A stretch of 55,897 nt of DNA, taken from contig CACRSC010000016.1 in NCBI GenBank assembly GCA_902651635.1, forward strand, positions 112,946 through 168,842. The letters run 5' to 3'. Both the position numbers and the translations under genes were made by a program. This DNA is from Mastigamoeba balamuthi (lineage: Eukaryota > Evosea > Mastigamoebida > Mastigamoebidae). The notes below the pieces were generated by a model. It worked only from the letters and a program-made list of their open reading frames with translations. It searched no databases and was not told the DNA's origin. This document shows positions 1-11,040 of this stretch, one piece after another (the first letter of the stretch is position 1; every line of letters begins with the position of its first letter).

Positions 1-1
1 G

Positions 2-3000
2 CCCTCGGTCGCCGGCGGGGCTGCCGCGGCGGCTGCGGCGAGCGCGGCGGCGGAGGAGCGCGCGCGGTCGCCGTCGCCCGCGCCCAACGGGGCCGTCGTG
101 ATGCCGCACTCGCGGTCGCCGTCGCCCGGGGCCCCCTCGCCCTGCTCGGCGCGCCGCTCGACCGTCGACGAGGACCCCTCGCACCCCTCGCCCGAGGCGT
201 GTTGGCCGCCCCCTCCCCTCTGCTCTCGACGCTCTCGACGCTCTCTGCTCTGTGCCCTCCCGTCTCGTTTCCAGGAATTTCCCAGAGTGCGTGGGCTGAC
301 GTGGCGTGACGCGCGAATCGCGTGGTGGGTGTTTTTTTGATGCGACAGGTGGAGGAGGCGGTCAAGGCGTGGGTGTCGGCGGTCGTGGGCGACGCGCAGA
401 CGTTTGGGCGCGGGGTCGTGTCGGCGCTCAAGAGCGGCGTGGTGCTGTGCCGCGTGGCCAACGCGCTGTGGCCGGGCAGCGTGGCCCGCGTGCAGACGGG
501 CAACGTGCCCTGGATGTTCGCAGAGAACGTCGCCAGCTTCCTGGCCGCCGCCTCGGCCTCGCTGGGCGTCCGCAAGGAGGCGCTCTTCGCGCCCGCCGAC
601 CTGCTCGAGGAGCGCAACCCGGGGCTCGTCGTCTCGGCGCTGCACGCCGTGGCGCTGGCCGCCGCGCGCAGGGCCGACTACAAGGGCCCCGCCGTGCGTG
701 ACGTGGCGTCGGCCGTCGCCGGCAAGGAGCGCGCGGGCTCGGGCGTGCCGTCGCCCTCGGGCGCGCTGCGCCAGTCGTCGTCGTTCTCGGACAAGAGCGA
801 CCCCGCCTCGGCCTCTGCGGGCGGCGGCCGCACGACGCAGGACGAGACGGACCTCCTCGAGTGGGTGCGCGCATTTCCTCTTCCCTTCCAATTGTCCCAA
901 TTCCCCAATTCCCCAATTCCCCAATTCCCCGCGGGCAACTTTGATGCTCTTTGCTCCGCGATCCCACGCCGGTGGGGGTGGAAGTGGGGGTGGGGGTCTC
1001 TGTGGGGGTCTCTGTTCTACGCCAATTCGGTTTTCCCACCGCCTCCACACGCGCGCACCGCCCGCGATGTGATGGGGGGAGGGAGGTGCTCTATCCCCCC
1101 ACATGCAGTGCTCGGTGCCCGGGGCGCCAGGCAGCCCAGCCCGCCTGTGGGGCAGGGCACCTTGGACTGCCCGCGTGCCGTGCAATTTGCAACTGCCACT
1201 GCCCGTGTTGTGTCGTGTGTCGTGTTGTCCACCAGCCCAGACTGTGGCTGTCGCATCTCTCTCGTCTTTCTTCTCCCCTCAAACATGCCAGCTATGCCAT
1301 GGGATCCGGATCCTGCCTACCGGGAGCACGCGCGGGTTGCAAACGCACCCGCCTTTTCTAACCTCTGATTTTGCTTGTTTGGACGAGATTTCCGAATCCT
1401 GAAAATATCTGCGCAGATCAACGCGACGCTGGCCGAGACCAAGGCGGAGATACGCGTGCGGAACCTGGCGTCGGACATACGGAACAGCGTGAAGCTGTTC
1501 CACTTTGTGCAGGCGCTGACGGGCTCTGTGGCGCCGCCGTTCCACAAGAACCCGACGGACCTGTGGAGCTCGACGCAGAACGCCACGCGGCTGCTGGCCT
1601 TCATCGGCGAGCACGTGGTGGCGCACACGGCCGTCTGCTGCAGCGCCGACGACATAGTGCACGGCAACACGCCCAAGGTCGTCGAGCTGCTGCGGACGCT
1701 GCGCGAGATGTTCGACCTCGACTACATCTTCCTCAAGCAGCTCGGCGAGCTCGACGACGACAAGGCGCGCACGCCCGAGCCCCCGGCCGACGAGAAGGTC
1801 GAGGCCGTCGTGGCCGCCGCCGCAGCCGCCGCGGGCGCCGCGATCAGGGTGCCGGCGCCGGCGGAGGCGGGCAGGGGGGAGGCGGGGTCGGACCAGTCGT
1901 CGTTTGTGCCGTTCAGCGCGTCGGCGAGCGTCGAGGGCTCGCCGCTGGCGACGCCCGTCGAGTCGGAGCGCGAGGAGAAGGACGACAGCGCCTCGTCGTG
2001 CCCCGCGTCGCCCTCGGACGAGCGCCGGGCGCACAGGAAGAAGAAGCACCGCAGCCTCACGCTCTTCGAGGTCCCCGCGGCCGCGGCGCCCGCGGCGGGC
2101 TCCGCGGCGGCGGCCGGGGGCGCGCAGACGCCGCCGGGCGAGAAGGACTCGTCGTCGGAGAGCAGCGAGTCGCCGTCGATCAAGAAGAGCAGCAGCGGCG
2201 GCCTCGAGGGCGGCGCGGGCGACGACGAGCAGGGCGGCGTCACCAAGCCCCGGGCGCTGTCGAGCTCGGCCGAGCTCGACAAGTCGGAGACGGGGTCGGC
2301 GCCGGTGTCGCCGTCGGGCAAGTCGGCGGCGTCGCCGGCGGCGGCGTCGGCGTCGGCCAAGTCGCCGTCGTCGTCGAGGCGCAAGGCGCCGCGGCTGTGG
2401 GCGCCGCAGCCGATCCTGGCGGGCCACGCGACGGCGCCGTTTGACACGTGGCCCGACGCGGACATCATGCTGCTCGACCGCACGCTGCGCGACGACTTCC
2501 GGATGTTCATCGAGCGCGAGATGGCGACGGAGACGCTGCAGTTCCTCGAGGACGTCAGCAAGTGGAAGACGGCCAACGTCAGCGCCTCGGTCAACCGCGA
2601 CGAGCAGCGCGCGGCGGCCGTCGAGCTCTTCACGCGCTACTGCCGCGAGGGCTCGGAGCGCGAGATCAACATCTCGGGCGACACGAAGCTGAAGCTCAAG
2701 GCGCGGCTCGAGCAGGCGCAGCCGCTGGACACGGGCATCTGGGACGTGGCCGCCCAGGAGGTCCGCAAGATGATCCGCACGGACCTCTACCCGCGATGGA
2801 TCGCCTGGAAGGAGCAGGGCGTCGCCGCTGAGGCCTCGGCCGGCGGCGTCCCCAAGCCCGCGACCCCGGGCGCGACCTCGCACAAGGCGCTCAAGAACAA
2901 GCTCATGCCGGGTACGCAGCAAGCGAGCGCCGCACGCAGCGCCAGCACTCAAGCGTCACGCGCGCGCGGGGGGTGGGGTGGGCGGGACACAACGTCGCAA

Positions 3001-4269
3001 GCAGGTAAGAAGGAAAAGGAGGAGAAGAAGGAGGAGAAGGTCGAGAAGGCGCAGGCCTCGGCCAAGGAGAAGCTGCTCAAGAGCCTCGTCGAGTCGGAGC
3101 GCAAGTACATCGAGATGATGGAGTGCATCTGCAGGGACCTCATCATGCCCGTCTACGAGTGCGCGTCTCGTCTTCACGCCACGGCCCACGGCCCTCTTTC
3201 TCTCTTACTCTCTCGCCTCTGGCCTCGTTCTCACACGCGCGCGGGTGGCAACGGACGGCAGAAAGCGCATCCTGACGGGCGAGGAGATATGGCTGGCGTT
3301 TGGCAACCTGCCCTGCCTGCTGTTCCACCACAAGTGAGCGTCCCTGGGGGGAGGGGGGAGGGGTCCGTTTGCCCTTTTGCTTAGCGCGGGGGGGACAACG
3401 CAACGCAACGCAGGAAGTTCCTGGTGGTGCTGGAGGAGCGGATCAAGGACTGGGACAACTCCAAGGCCATCTCGGACGTGCTGATTGACGGGTGCTCGTT
3501 CATGCTGCTGTACTCGCTGTACATCAAGGGGTACCCGCGAGCGCCGGTGTACTTCCGCTTCCTGCAGCGCAAGTACCCGAGCTTCCTCGAGGCGGTGGCC
3601 AAGTTCGAGGAGGGCATGAAGGCGCTGGCGACGCAGACGACGGGCCCGATCACGGCGGCGAACCTGCTGGCGATGCCGATGCAGCGGTTCATGTGGTACT
3701 CGTCGTTCGCGGGGTCTGTGATGAGCCTGACGACCAAGCGCCACCCGGACTACCCGGGGCTCGAGGAGGCCGTCCGGCGCTACAAGGCGCTGCAGCAGGC
3801 CGTCAGCAACTCGATCAACATCGCCGAGCTCGAGTCGTCGCGCATCCTGCTGGCCATTGCCGACAGCATCGAGCTGGGCCTGGGCCAGCTGCTCATCGAG
3901 CCGGGGAGGTACGTCATCAAGGACAGCTCGATACAGGCCGACGTGTTCCCCGCCGAGGCCGAGAAGCCGCCGAGGAGCATGCCCAGGGCGCACCTGTTCC
4001 TGATGACGGACCTGCTGGTGCTCTGCGAGAAGAAGGTCGCGCAGCAGCCGCCCGAGGGCGAGAAGCCCGACTGGGCGCCGTTTGCGCTCGTCTCGGGGCT
4101 GGCGAGGTCGCAGCTGGCGGCGCCCGAGCTGCAGGAGAGGGAGGGCAAGCAGTCGATCGTCGTGACGTCGCACGACGGGCTCAGGTACGTGCTGACGTCT
4201 GCGCACGCCAAGATGATACCCGACTGGTTCAAGGAGCTCAGCGCGTGGTACACGAACTACAGCACGTAG
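2..4269 (+). CDS. Rho-family GTPase exchange factor with CH, RGS, DH and PH domains (5' end missing)
   Basis: Six exons join in phase: 2-196, 349-864, 1417-2911, 3005-3158, 3262-3333, 3414-4269, giving at least 1095 residues; the start lies before the window. Order seen: a Ser/Pro/Ala-rich leader; a calponin-homology domain (about residues 66-200, LKSGVVLCRVANALWPG); a second CH-like segment (about 238-345); an acidic Ser-rich linker; an RGS domain (about 579-703, with FRMFIEREMATETLQFLEDV and the conserved INIS); a Lys/Glu-rich stretch; a DH domain beginning LLKSLVESERKYIEMMECI with the PMQRFMWY signature; and a PH domain to the end. DH-PH loads GTP on Rho/Rac, RGS binds or accelerates Galpha, and CH domains suggest actin contact, so it should couple a G protein to the cytoskeleton. 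Intron 1 (197-348) begins GC rather than GT. Family calls are by motif reading; DH, PH, CH and RGS are all clear. Confidence 0.88.
885..935. repeat. CCAATTCC tandem repeat inside RhoGEF intron 2
   Basis: About five near-identical 7-9 base units (CCCAATTCC) lie in the 552-base intron 865-1416. The rest of that intron shows no open frame consistent with its neighbours. Confidence 0.75.
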
Positions 4270-4639
4270 TAGACGCAGCCCACAGGCAGCAGCAGCCTCC
4301 ACTCCCCCCTGCTGCCAGCCCCCTCGACTGGCCACCACCACCTCCCGCTCCTCCCCTCCCATCCTCGTTCTCGCACCCCTCCCTCCCCATCCATGACTGC
4401 ACCCCCCTCTCCCCCCTCATCACTGTCCTCTCCCCCCACCTACACCACAGAAACTCTCAAAAACAAGTGATCAGAAACAATACCATTTTCCTTTGCTCAG
4501 CGAGTAGGGCGCAGGGTGCAGGGCGCAGGCACGGGCAGGGAAGAGGCGGCTTGTCAGACCAGCATACCCAGAACAAAGTGCTCAGGGTGTTCTTCACCAG
4601 CAGCCTCCGTGAGTCCATCCGTTTCACACAGCCCCCCGC

Positions 4640-4835
4640 TTGCCGCACTGACCGCTGCTGCTGCTGCTGTGGAGAGGCAGGGAACCTCGAGGGCTCCTAC
4701 ACGATCGCCAACCCCGCCTGCGAGGGGGCCACGACGTCGAGCGTGTTCTCACGGACGCACCAGGTCGAGGAGATTGCGCCCGAGGGCTACCTGCCACCAC
4801 CCAGCCCTCTTCGGGGCACATGGGCGCCGCCGTGA
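4640..4835 (+). pseudogene. Fragment of the GPI-type secreted protein family
   Basis: The stretch matches the intron end and the first part of exon 2 of the intact family gene at 26146-26708: CTG-repeat tract, then a frame reading NLEGSYTIANPACEGATTSS, EEIAPEGYL. It has an internal deletion before the segment corresponding to LFGGHVGAAV, and neither signal-peptide exon nor C-terminal half follows. The rest of 4270-5192 is the 3' flank of the RhoGEF gene and, from about 4870, sequence repeated upstream of the second family copy at 7618-7920; no other gene was seen. Confidence 0.7.
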
Positions 4836-5102
4836 GCCCAGCAAGACGTCGGACAGCGCCTGTCAGACACGCCGAGTGCTCAACCAAGCAGCACGTGAGC
4901 CCTCCCATGTGTGTACCCTCGCTCGTTATCACGAACAGTCGGTGCCGGTGCAGGGAGTACCTTCAGATCCCCCGGTGATCTCTGGAATCTTATTTTCCTT
5001 CTGTTTTTTTCAGGAGCCCCGACGGAGTTGCACCGGACGAAAGAAGTTGTTCACAGACGCAGCGAATCCAAGATTTGGGGCAGCATCACCTCCACCTCGC
5101 TC

Positions 5103-5108
5103 ACGTCA
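5103..5108 (+). promoter_or_regulatory. ACGTCA box upstream of GPI-type gene 1
   Basis: ACGTCA ends 85 bases before the start codon at 5193 and is kept in the duplicated copy (7847-7852, 72 bases before 7924). The hexamer is a CRE/bZIP-type core; that it is a binding site is inferred from its repeated position upstream of other secreted-protein genes here. Confidence 0.45.
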
Positions 5109-5192
5109 TAAATCCCCACAATCCTTCTTTCAGGGACTGAACAAACACTCAGCCACAGAAGCAAACAGTACCCCCCACCTTCCCCACAACAA

Positions 5193-5761
5193 ATGCACTC
5201 TCATCTCCCTGCAACATCTGCCGTCCTCGTGCTGGCTGCGTGCCTGTGCCTCAGCGCCACTGCCAGAGACGTTCACACGCGTGCGCAGCCAGAGCCCCAG
5301 TAGGGCGTTCATTCCCGGGCTAACAATGATCCACCCCTGAAACGAACCCCAACACAACAACAGTGGACCTCACGGGCAACTACACAACAGCCGACGCCTC
5401 CTGCAAGGGCATCCACGAGTCCGAGGTGTTCGCGCCACGCTACAGCGTCGTGCAGAGGCCCGACATGTCGCTCGACGTCGCGCCTACCGACCCCAACTTC
5501 CTGGAGCTGAGGGGCCGTGTCGCAGGCGCCGCTGTGACCCTGGCGAGCGAGCTGGCCATCTGCACTGGCAAGATCACCGACACGCAGTTCAAGACGGACT
5601 GCACAGCGAAGATCGACAGCTCGATCACGTGCTCGGCAGTGTTCAAGTGCTACAGCGGGCCCTGCATGGCCAACAAGAACACTGCGGGCGCCGCCGGGGC
5701 TGTCATTCCTTCCCTCGTCGCACTGGTCGTTCCCGCTGCTGCTCTTCTGGTGCTGGTCTGA
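5193..5761 (+). CDS. Small secreted Cys-containing protein with GPI-type tail, copy 1 (intact)
   Basis: Two exons, 5193-5280 and 5364-5761, join in phase 1 through a GTGCGC donor and encode 161 residues. The first exon is a signal peptide (SAVLVLAACLCLSATA). The mature part starts LTGNY, has paired cysteines (SCKG, ICTGK, TDCTAK, ITCSAVFKC, SGPC) and ends in a small-residue site followed by a hydrophobic tail (IPSLVALVVPAAALLVLV), as expected for GPI attachment. Function is not recognised; the Cys spacing defines a local family with members at 26146 and 41598 and fragments at 4640, 7924 and 11041. It lies tail-to-tail with the esterase copy at 6260-7008, and the two were duplicated together. 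Confidence 0.8.
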
Positions 5762-5847
5762 GAACAGCGCCAATGCGACTTGTCTGCAGTGGACAGGGAA
5801 AGGAGGGGCAGCACTCGTCTGTTAGCAGCTCCTGGTTGAACAAGAAC

Positions 5848-5853
5848 AATAAA
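5848..5853 (+). terminator. AATAAA polyadenylation signal of GPI-type gene 1
   Basis: AATAAA lies 87 bases after the stop codon. In the duplicated copy the corresponding site reads ATAATAG, one more sign of decay there. Confidence 0.5.
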
Positions 5854-6259
5854 ACAGACGGGGTTCAACAACAGCTGCCTTTTGGATTTCTCAATGTGGG
5901 CACACAGCCCCTGGGCCGAGTCACCCAACCATATGACCCTGGAGGCACGGGAGTGGAGTACGCCTTCCTTTGATCGGCGACTTCAACCATCTCGAATTTC
6001 GCAAGAGTCCGTCTGCGATTCAGTTCATTTGATCAGGAACAGAAGCTTCCCCCACCCTTCTCTTTTATTTTTTGCACCGAACACCATACCCTTGAGACGT
6101 GTTGCCACCTGTCGGGAGGGCTCTCGAATACTAAGAGGCCTGCTGCTGCCGCGGAACAGCTTCACCAGAGAGAACTGAACACCAAAGCAGTGACCTTGTT
6201 GGAGACAACTGCTTCCACAACTGACTGTCAGTGATCTGTTTCCGTGTGTCTGGGCGGCA

Positions 6260-7008
6260 TCATGCCAGCGCCATCCTGATGGTTTCTGCCATGTAGTGGG
6301 CCATGGCAGTGTGGCCTTCCTGCCAGTCGGCGACGCACACAGTGAGCACAGTGAGTACAGTGAGAACGCGGAGAAGGGGGGGGGGTGGATATTCAACGAC
6401 AACAGAGCGGACTCACAGCGTTTGGGTGGCAGCCGTCGAGGATGAGGTCGGGACGTGCCAGGGCCGCGCCCCCGAGCAGACTGAAGACGCCCGTGAGCGG
6501 CGTGGCGCCTGCGGCCCAGGCGATGCGGGGCACGAGCCTGGGCAACACCTTCGTTGATGACGGTCCCGTTCATCGAGATGACTCCGTCGATGTACAGCGG
6601 CGGGGGCACCGCCACGAGTACCTGAGGCCTGCTGGGCAGCGCCACGAGCGAGCGGATCAGGGCCGTGTAGTCTGCACAGAACCTGGCCTCGTTCCAGTTG
6701 AACCACTTGGCGTCGTTGGTGCCCAGCATCACAATGACCACGTTGGGCGATGACGCCATCGCGGCCGCGTACATGCGAGACTGCACCCAGGGGTGGTCGC
6801 CAGCGAGCTGCGCAGTGGTGCCCGAGACGCCGGCGTTGAGCAGGGCGTAGCCGGGGCCCAGGAGGCCCTGAGTAATGGCGGGCCAGGAGCGGGCGCCATC
6901 GGTGATGCTGTCCCCCACGCACGTCACGCGCAGCACAGGCGATGCGGTGGCCAGCACCAGCAGGGACGCGAGGAGGGCCAGCGGGGGCCTGGGCACAGTG
7001 GTGGCCAT
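6260..7008 (-). pseudogene. Secreted SGNH/GDSL esterase, copy 1 (frameshifted)
   Basis: Same two-exon plan as the intact copy at 16172-16920: exon 1 from the ATG at 7008 to 6417, intron 6320-6416 with GTGAGT donor, exon 2 6319-6260 (EGHTAMAHYMAETI). The signal peptide, GDSI serine block, GTND block and DGCHPN Asp/His block are present. Exon 1 is 592 bases, not a multiple of three, because of one extra base near 6550 relative to the other copies, so the frame is lost after VINE and the DGCHPN block is out of frame. The segment after GDSIT is also five codons shorter. A sequencing error at one base is the alternative. Confidence 0.8.
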
Positions 7009-7077
7009 CGAGCTGTGTTTGGTGTGTGTTGGCTGGCAGTTTTGTTGTGAACTGAACAGTATGTAAAAGTGATTGTC

Positions 7078-7085
7078 TTACGTCA
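7078..7085 (-). promoter_or_regulatory. CRE-like box (TTACGTCA) upstream of SGNH copy 1
   Basis: It lies about 70 bases upstream of the ATG at 7008 inside a block conserved with the promoter of the intact copy (GAACTGAACAG, TAAAAGTGA), where the site is a perfect TGACGTCA. The region 7086-7481 holds no supportable gene. Confidence 0.45.
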
Positions 7086-7481
7086 ATGCCAGGAGCTGTT
7101 GGCCTCCTTGCTTGCTCACCCCCTCTGTTGCTTCTCCAAATACAGTGGTCTATGTGAAAACGCGCTCTATCGCACGCAGTTCTGCGATGACTGTGCGCCC
7201 GCCAATGCAATGCCGGCCGGTTCTTCGCATCGGCTTTTCTCTCACAGTTTGTTCTTTGGTCTCTCTGGAGGCGCCTTTCCGCAGCAGCTGCCTCCTAGTA
7301 TCGAGAGCCTACATACATGTGGCAGCACGCCACACGCAATGAAATCTGCCATCGGCTCTGCTGCAAAATAACCGAAATGGGCGATGGCCCTGTGGCCCCA
7401 ACAACAACGCAGGTGGTGCCGATTAGTTGCACCGACGTCATCCTCACCACCCGCAGCGTTGGGTAGACGACCGCCCCCCAG

Positions 7482-7595
7482 GAGTAGCCCTCGGTGATGC
7501 TGTCCCCCACGCACGTCACGCACAGCACCGGCGATGCGGTGGCCAGCACCAGCAGGGACGCGAGGAGGACCAGCGAGGCAGAGGCTGCTGTAGTG
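7482..7595 (-). pseudogene. N-terminal fragment of SGNH esterase (copy 2)
   Basis: About 38 codons match the signal peptide and GDSITEGY block of the intact copy (LASLLVLATASPVLCVTC, GDSITEGY). Homology stops after GY and the usual ATG-bearing leader is replaced by TTTAASASL, the same altered leader found in copy 3 at 11030. No active site beyond the serine block remains. Confidence 0.75.
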
Positions 7596-7923
7596 GTATA
7601 GCGGTGTGGTTGTGATGTCGAGTGCTCAACCCAGCAGCCAGATAGGGACTGTGAGCCCTTCCATGTATGTACTCTTGCCCCTTATCACGATCAGTCGGCG
7701 CAGGTGCAGAGAGCACCTTCAGATCCCCAGTGACGGATTTCCTTCAGTTTTTTCCAGGAGCCCCGACGGAGTTGCACCGGACGAAAGTAGTTGGACACAG
7801 AAGCAGCGAATCAAAGATCTGTGGCAGCATCACCTCCACCTCTGGCACGTCATTAATCCCACAATCCTTGTTTTAGAGACTGAACAAACACTCAGCCACA
7901 GGAGCATAACTCACCTCCAGCAA

Positions 7924-8483
7924 ATGCACTCTCATCTCCGTGCAACGTCTGCCGTCTTCGTCCTGGCTGCGTGTCTGTGCCTCAGCCACTGTCAGCGACG
8001 TCCAGCCCCCGCCCCCGAGCACAAGCCCCCGGGCCCCCGATGGGGTGTTCATTCCCGCGCTGACACTGACCCCTGAAACGAATCACACAACAACAGTACC
8101 TCACGGGCAACTACACAACAGCCGACGCTTCCTGCAAGGGCACCCACGAGTCCGAGGTGTTCGCGCCACGCTACAGCGTCGTGCAGAGGCCCGACATGTC
8201 GCTCGACGTCGCGCCAGCCGACCCCAACTTCCTGGAGCTGAGGGGCCGTGTCGCAGGCGCCGCTGTGACCCTGGCGAGAGAGCTGGCCATCTGTACTGGC
8301 AAGATCACTGGCACGCAGTTCAGGATTGACTGCACAGCAAGGGTCGACAGCTCGATCACGTGCTCGGCAGTGTTCAAGTGCTACAGCGGGCCCTGCACTG
8401 CCAACAAGAACACCGGGGGTGCCGCCGGGACTGTCATTCCTTCCCTCGTCGTACTGGTCACTGCTCTTCTCGTGCTGGCCTGA
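7924..8483 (+). pseudogene. GPI-type secreted protein, copy 2 (probably broken at the splice junction)
   Basis: The signal-peptide exon starts at 7924 (SAVFVLAACLCLS) and exon 2 runs 8097-8483 with the same cysteines and hydrophobic tail (IPSLVVLVTALLVLA). Two bases present at the start of exon 2 in copy 1 (TGGACCTC) are missing here (TACCTC), so exon 2 opens in phase 0, whereas the GT donors near the end of exon 1 leave phase 1. I find no phase-compatible donor that keeps the signal peptide. Flanks from 7618 and to about 8810 are homologous to those of copy 1. Confidence 0.65.
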
Positions 8484-9028
8484 GAACAGGGCCAATGCGA
8501 CCTGTCTGCAGTGGGCAGGCAAAGGAGCAGCACTCGTCTATGAGCAACTTCTGGTTGAACAAGCATAATAGATCAGACGGTATTCAACAACAACAGCCTC
8601 TTGGATTTCTCAATGTGGCGGGCACGCAGAGCTGGAGCCCCTGGTCCGAGTCGCCCGCCCATTCAGCAATGGGGCACGACCCTGGAGGCCTGGGAGCTGC
8701 AGTACACCCTCCTTTATAGGTGACTTCAACCATCTCGAATATCGCAAGGGAACCGAAGCTCTCCCCCCTTTCTCTTTTTTGCACCGAACACTACATCCTC
8801 AGAATGTTGTCGCACTTACATAACACACCAAAGAGCACCAGTTGATAGGCCACATTTGAGCATTGAGGAGGTCGTGCATATGCTCGAGAGGCGTCACTGA
8901 AGTCATGCAACCAAAGATAATTCAATTGAACAAGAGCTTTCTATTACTGATACCTGACAATTTCATTCAGGGAAGTGCAATTGCCTCCCACCAATTTTTG
9001 AATCCAGAAACAGCACACAAGGTTAGTA

Positions 9029-9986
9029 TTAGTGATTGACAGCTCTTTTTGTTTTGGGAGAAATTGTGCCGGATTTCCTCACAAAAAGAACTATGATGCA
9101 GAACACTGCATTGATCAGGCTGACAAGAGCAAAGCACAAAAAGAACCAACGAATTGGTGAGATTGGGTAGCACTTGACGGCGCATGCCAGTGAATAGCAG
9201 CCGAAGGCTTTGGTGTCAGTAATCACCAGATAGTAACTGCCCATGCACAAGAACTGAAGAAAAGAGAGTATTGCGAAAAGAAGACAGTACACTTTATGCT
9301 CCAGCATCTGCCACTTTTCCTTTTTTGCTCTTGGAGCCTGAGCCATCAGGGTAGGTACTGGATTGGGAAGGAACACACCAAGGCCGACGAAAACCTGAGC
9401 AATGACCACTAATGTGGAAAGAGCCTGCCCACCTCCTCGGAACATGCACACCCTGGCCTCTAACAGCTTGTGCATCATCCGGATTGCAGAGTTAGCAGAC
9501 GATACACACAGAGGATAACCTGTCTTGTTACTGGATAATGATAGACTCAGACCAAGAGTCTCGTTCTCAAACTGCTCAAGATCATCACACTCGAGTAGTG
9601 AACTGGTTTCATTTGCCTTAAGCAAAGGTAGAACACACTGGTAATTCCACAAGAGGCACCTGGTAATGTTGCAGTAGGTCAATCTCTTGAAGAATTCCAG
9701 AGCTTTATTTAAACTGACACACGAGAGAAGAGATGAATATGGTCGGGAAGAGAGAGAGAGAACGAAAGAAATGAGCCCACCACGAATACAACTGGGCTTG
9801 CTGTTGGTCGTGATCATCTGCTCGTGGATCACTGATATCTTTGTTGTTGAAGACGAGGACCATTGCGACCATGATTGCACACGAACTGAGAAGGCTACGC
9901 TGCCTGTCATACATCTCCTCTAGCCCCGGAGGGGCACTTGCCTCGCTCCCGTCATGGCCGGACTCTGTCTCCGCGCGCTCTTTCAT
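9029..9986 (-). CDS. Four-pass membrane protein, unknown function
   Basis: Two exons, 9986-9781 and 9713-9029, join in phase across a 67-base pyrimidine-rich intron (GTGGGC...CAG) to give 296 residues. Seen: a short N-terminal tail, a first hydrophobic segment (SCAIMVAMVLVF), a roughly 120-residue loop with several cysteines and N-glycosylation sites (CNIT, NETS, NKTG), then three more membrane segments (LSTLVVIAQVFVGLGVF; VYCLLFAILSFLQFLC; WFFLCFALVSLINAVF) and a basic tail. The topology suggests a glycosylated plasma-membrane protein, but I recognise no family. It is much richer in A+T than its neighbours and sits in a block of about 1.4 kb absent from the sister repeat unit. Confidence 0.7.
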
Positions 9987-10301
9987 CCCTTGTCTTTCTT
10001 AGACCAAGAAGAATTCGGATAAAAGAGACGATAAGATATTTCAAATTATGTACCAGAGCTCATATCCTCCACTGGCATTAGTGACGCCATTATGTTCTTC
10101 CTTCTGAGAACGGATTCTCAATGTCTTATGGATCCTCTTACTCGAATCTGTGAGAGTCTCTGAAGATTGAAGAGTCGATAACGACCAGCGCAGGGGCGTC
10201 GCCTGGAGGGTACAGCAGAACACATAAGCAGTGACCTTGTTGGAGAGGACTATTCCCGCCACTGACTGTCAGTTATGCTGTTTCCATATGTCTGGGCGGC
10301 G

Positions 10302-11035
10302 TCATGCCAGCGCCATCCTGATGGTGTCTGCCATGTAGTGGGCCAGGGCAGTGTGGCCTTCCTGCCAGTCGGCGACGCACACAGTGAGCACAGTGAGCAC
10401 GCGGACGAGGGGGAAATATGCAACGACAACAGAGCGGACTCACAGCGTTGGGGTGGCAGCCATCGAGGATGAGGTCGGGACGTGCCAGGGCCGCGCCCCC
10501 GAGCAGACTGAAGCCGCCCGTGAGCGGCGTGGCGCCTGCGGCCCAGGCGATGCGGGGCACGAGCCTGGGCAGCACTTCGTTGATGACGGTCCCGTTCATC
10601 GAGATGACTCCGTCGATGTACAGCGGCGGGGGCACCGCCACGAGTACCTGAGGCCTGCTGGGCAGCGCCACGAGCGAGCGGATCAGGGCCGTGTAGTCTG
10701 CACAGAACCTGGCCTCGTTCCAGTTGAACCACTTGGCGTCGTTGGTGCCCAGCATCACAATGACCACGTCAGGCGACGACGCCATCGCGGCCGCGTACAT
10801 GCGAGACCGCACCCAGGGGTAGTCGCCAGCAAGCTGCGCAGTCGTTCCTCCGACGCCGGCGTTGAGCAGGGCGTAGCCGGGGCCCAGGAGGCCCTGGGCG
10901 ACTGCGGGCCAGGCGCGGGCGTCCATCCAGGGGTAGCCCTCGGTGATGCTGTCCCCCACGCACGTCACGCGCAGCACCGGCGATGCGGTGGCCAGCACCA
11001 GCAGGGACGCGAGGACCAGCGAGGCAGAGGCTGCT
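10302..11035 (-). pseudogene. Secreted SGNH/GDSL esterase, copy 3 (no start codon)
   Basis: Exon 1 is open to 10444 and splices (GTGAGT donor) to exon 2 at 10361-10302 in phase 0. All catalytic blocks are in frame: GDSITEGYPW, NAGVGGTT, MLGTND, DGCHPN then EGHTALAHYMAD. The normal leader beginning MATTV is replaced by TTAASASL, and no ATG precedes the signal-peptide core in this frame; upstream the frame runs into the antisense of a GPI-type fragment. It is therefore a 5'-truncated copy unless an unseen upstream exon supplies the start. Confidence 0.7.
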
Positions 11036-11040
11036 GTAGT

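Noticed and set aside
1279-2952. Long minus-strand open frame (557 codons) opposite the RhoGEF exon
   Set aside because: Arg-rich antisense shadow of the GC-rich exon; the plus strand carries recognisable CH and RGS domains with correct splice phases.
6413-7210. Antisense and alternative frames across SGNH copies (Arg/His/Gly-rich)
   Set aside because: They recur wherever an esterase copy lies and lack motifs; they are shadows of the conserved coding strand.
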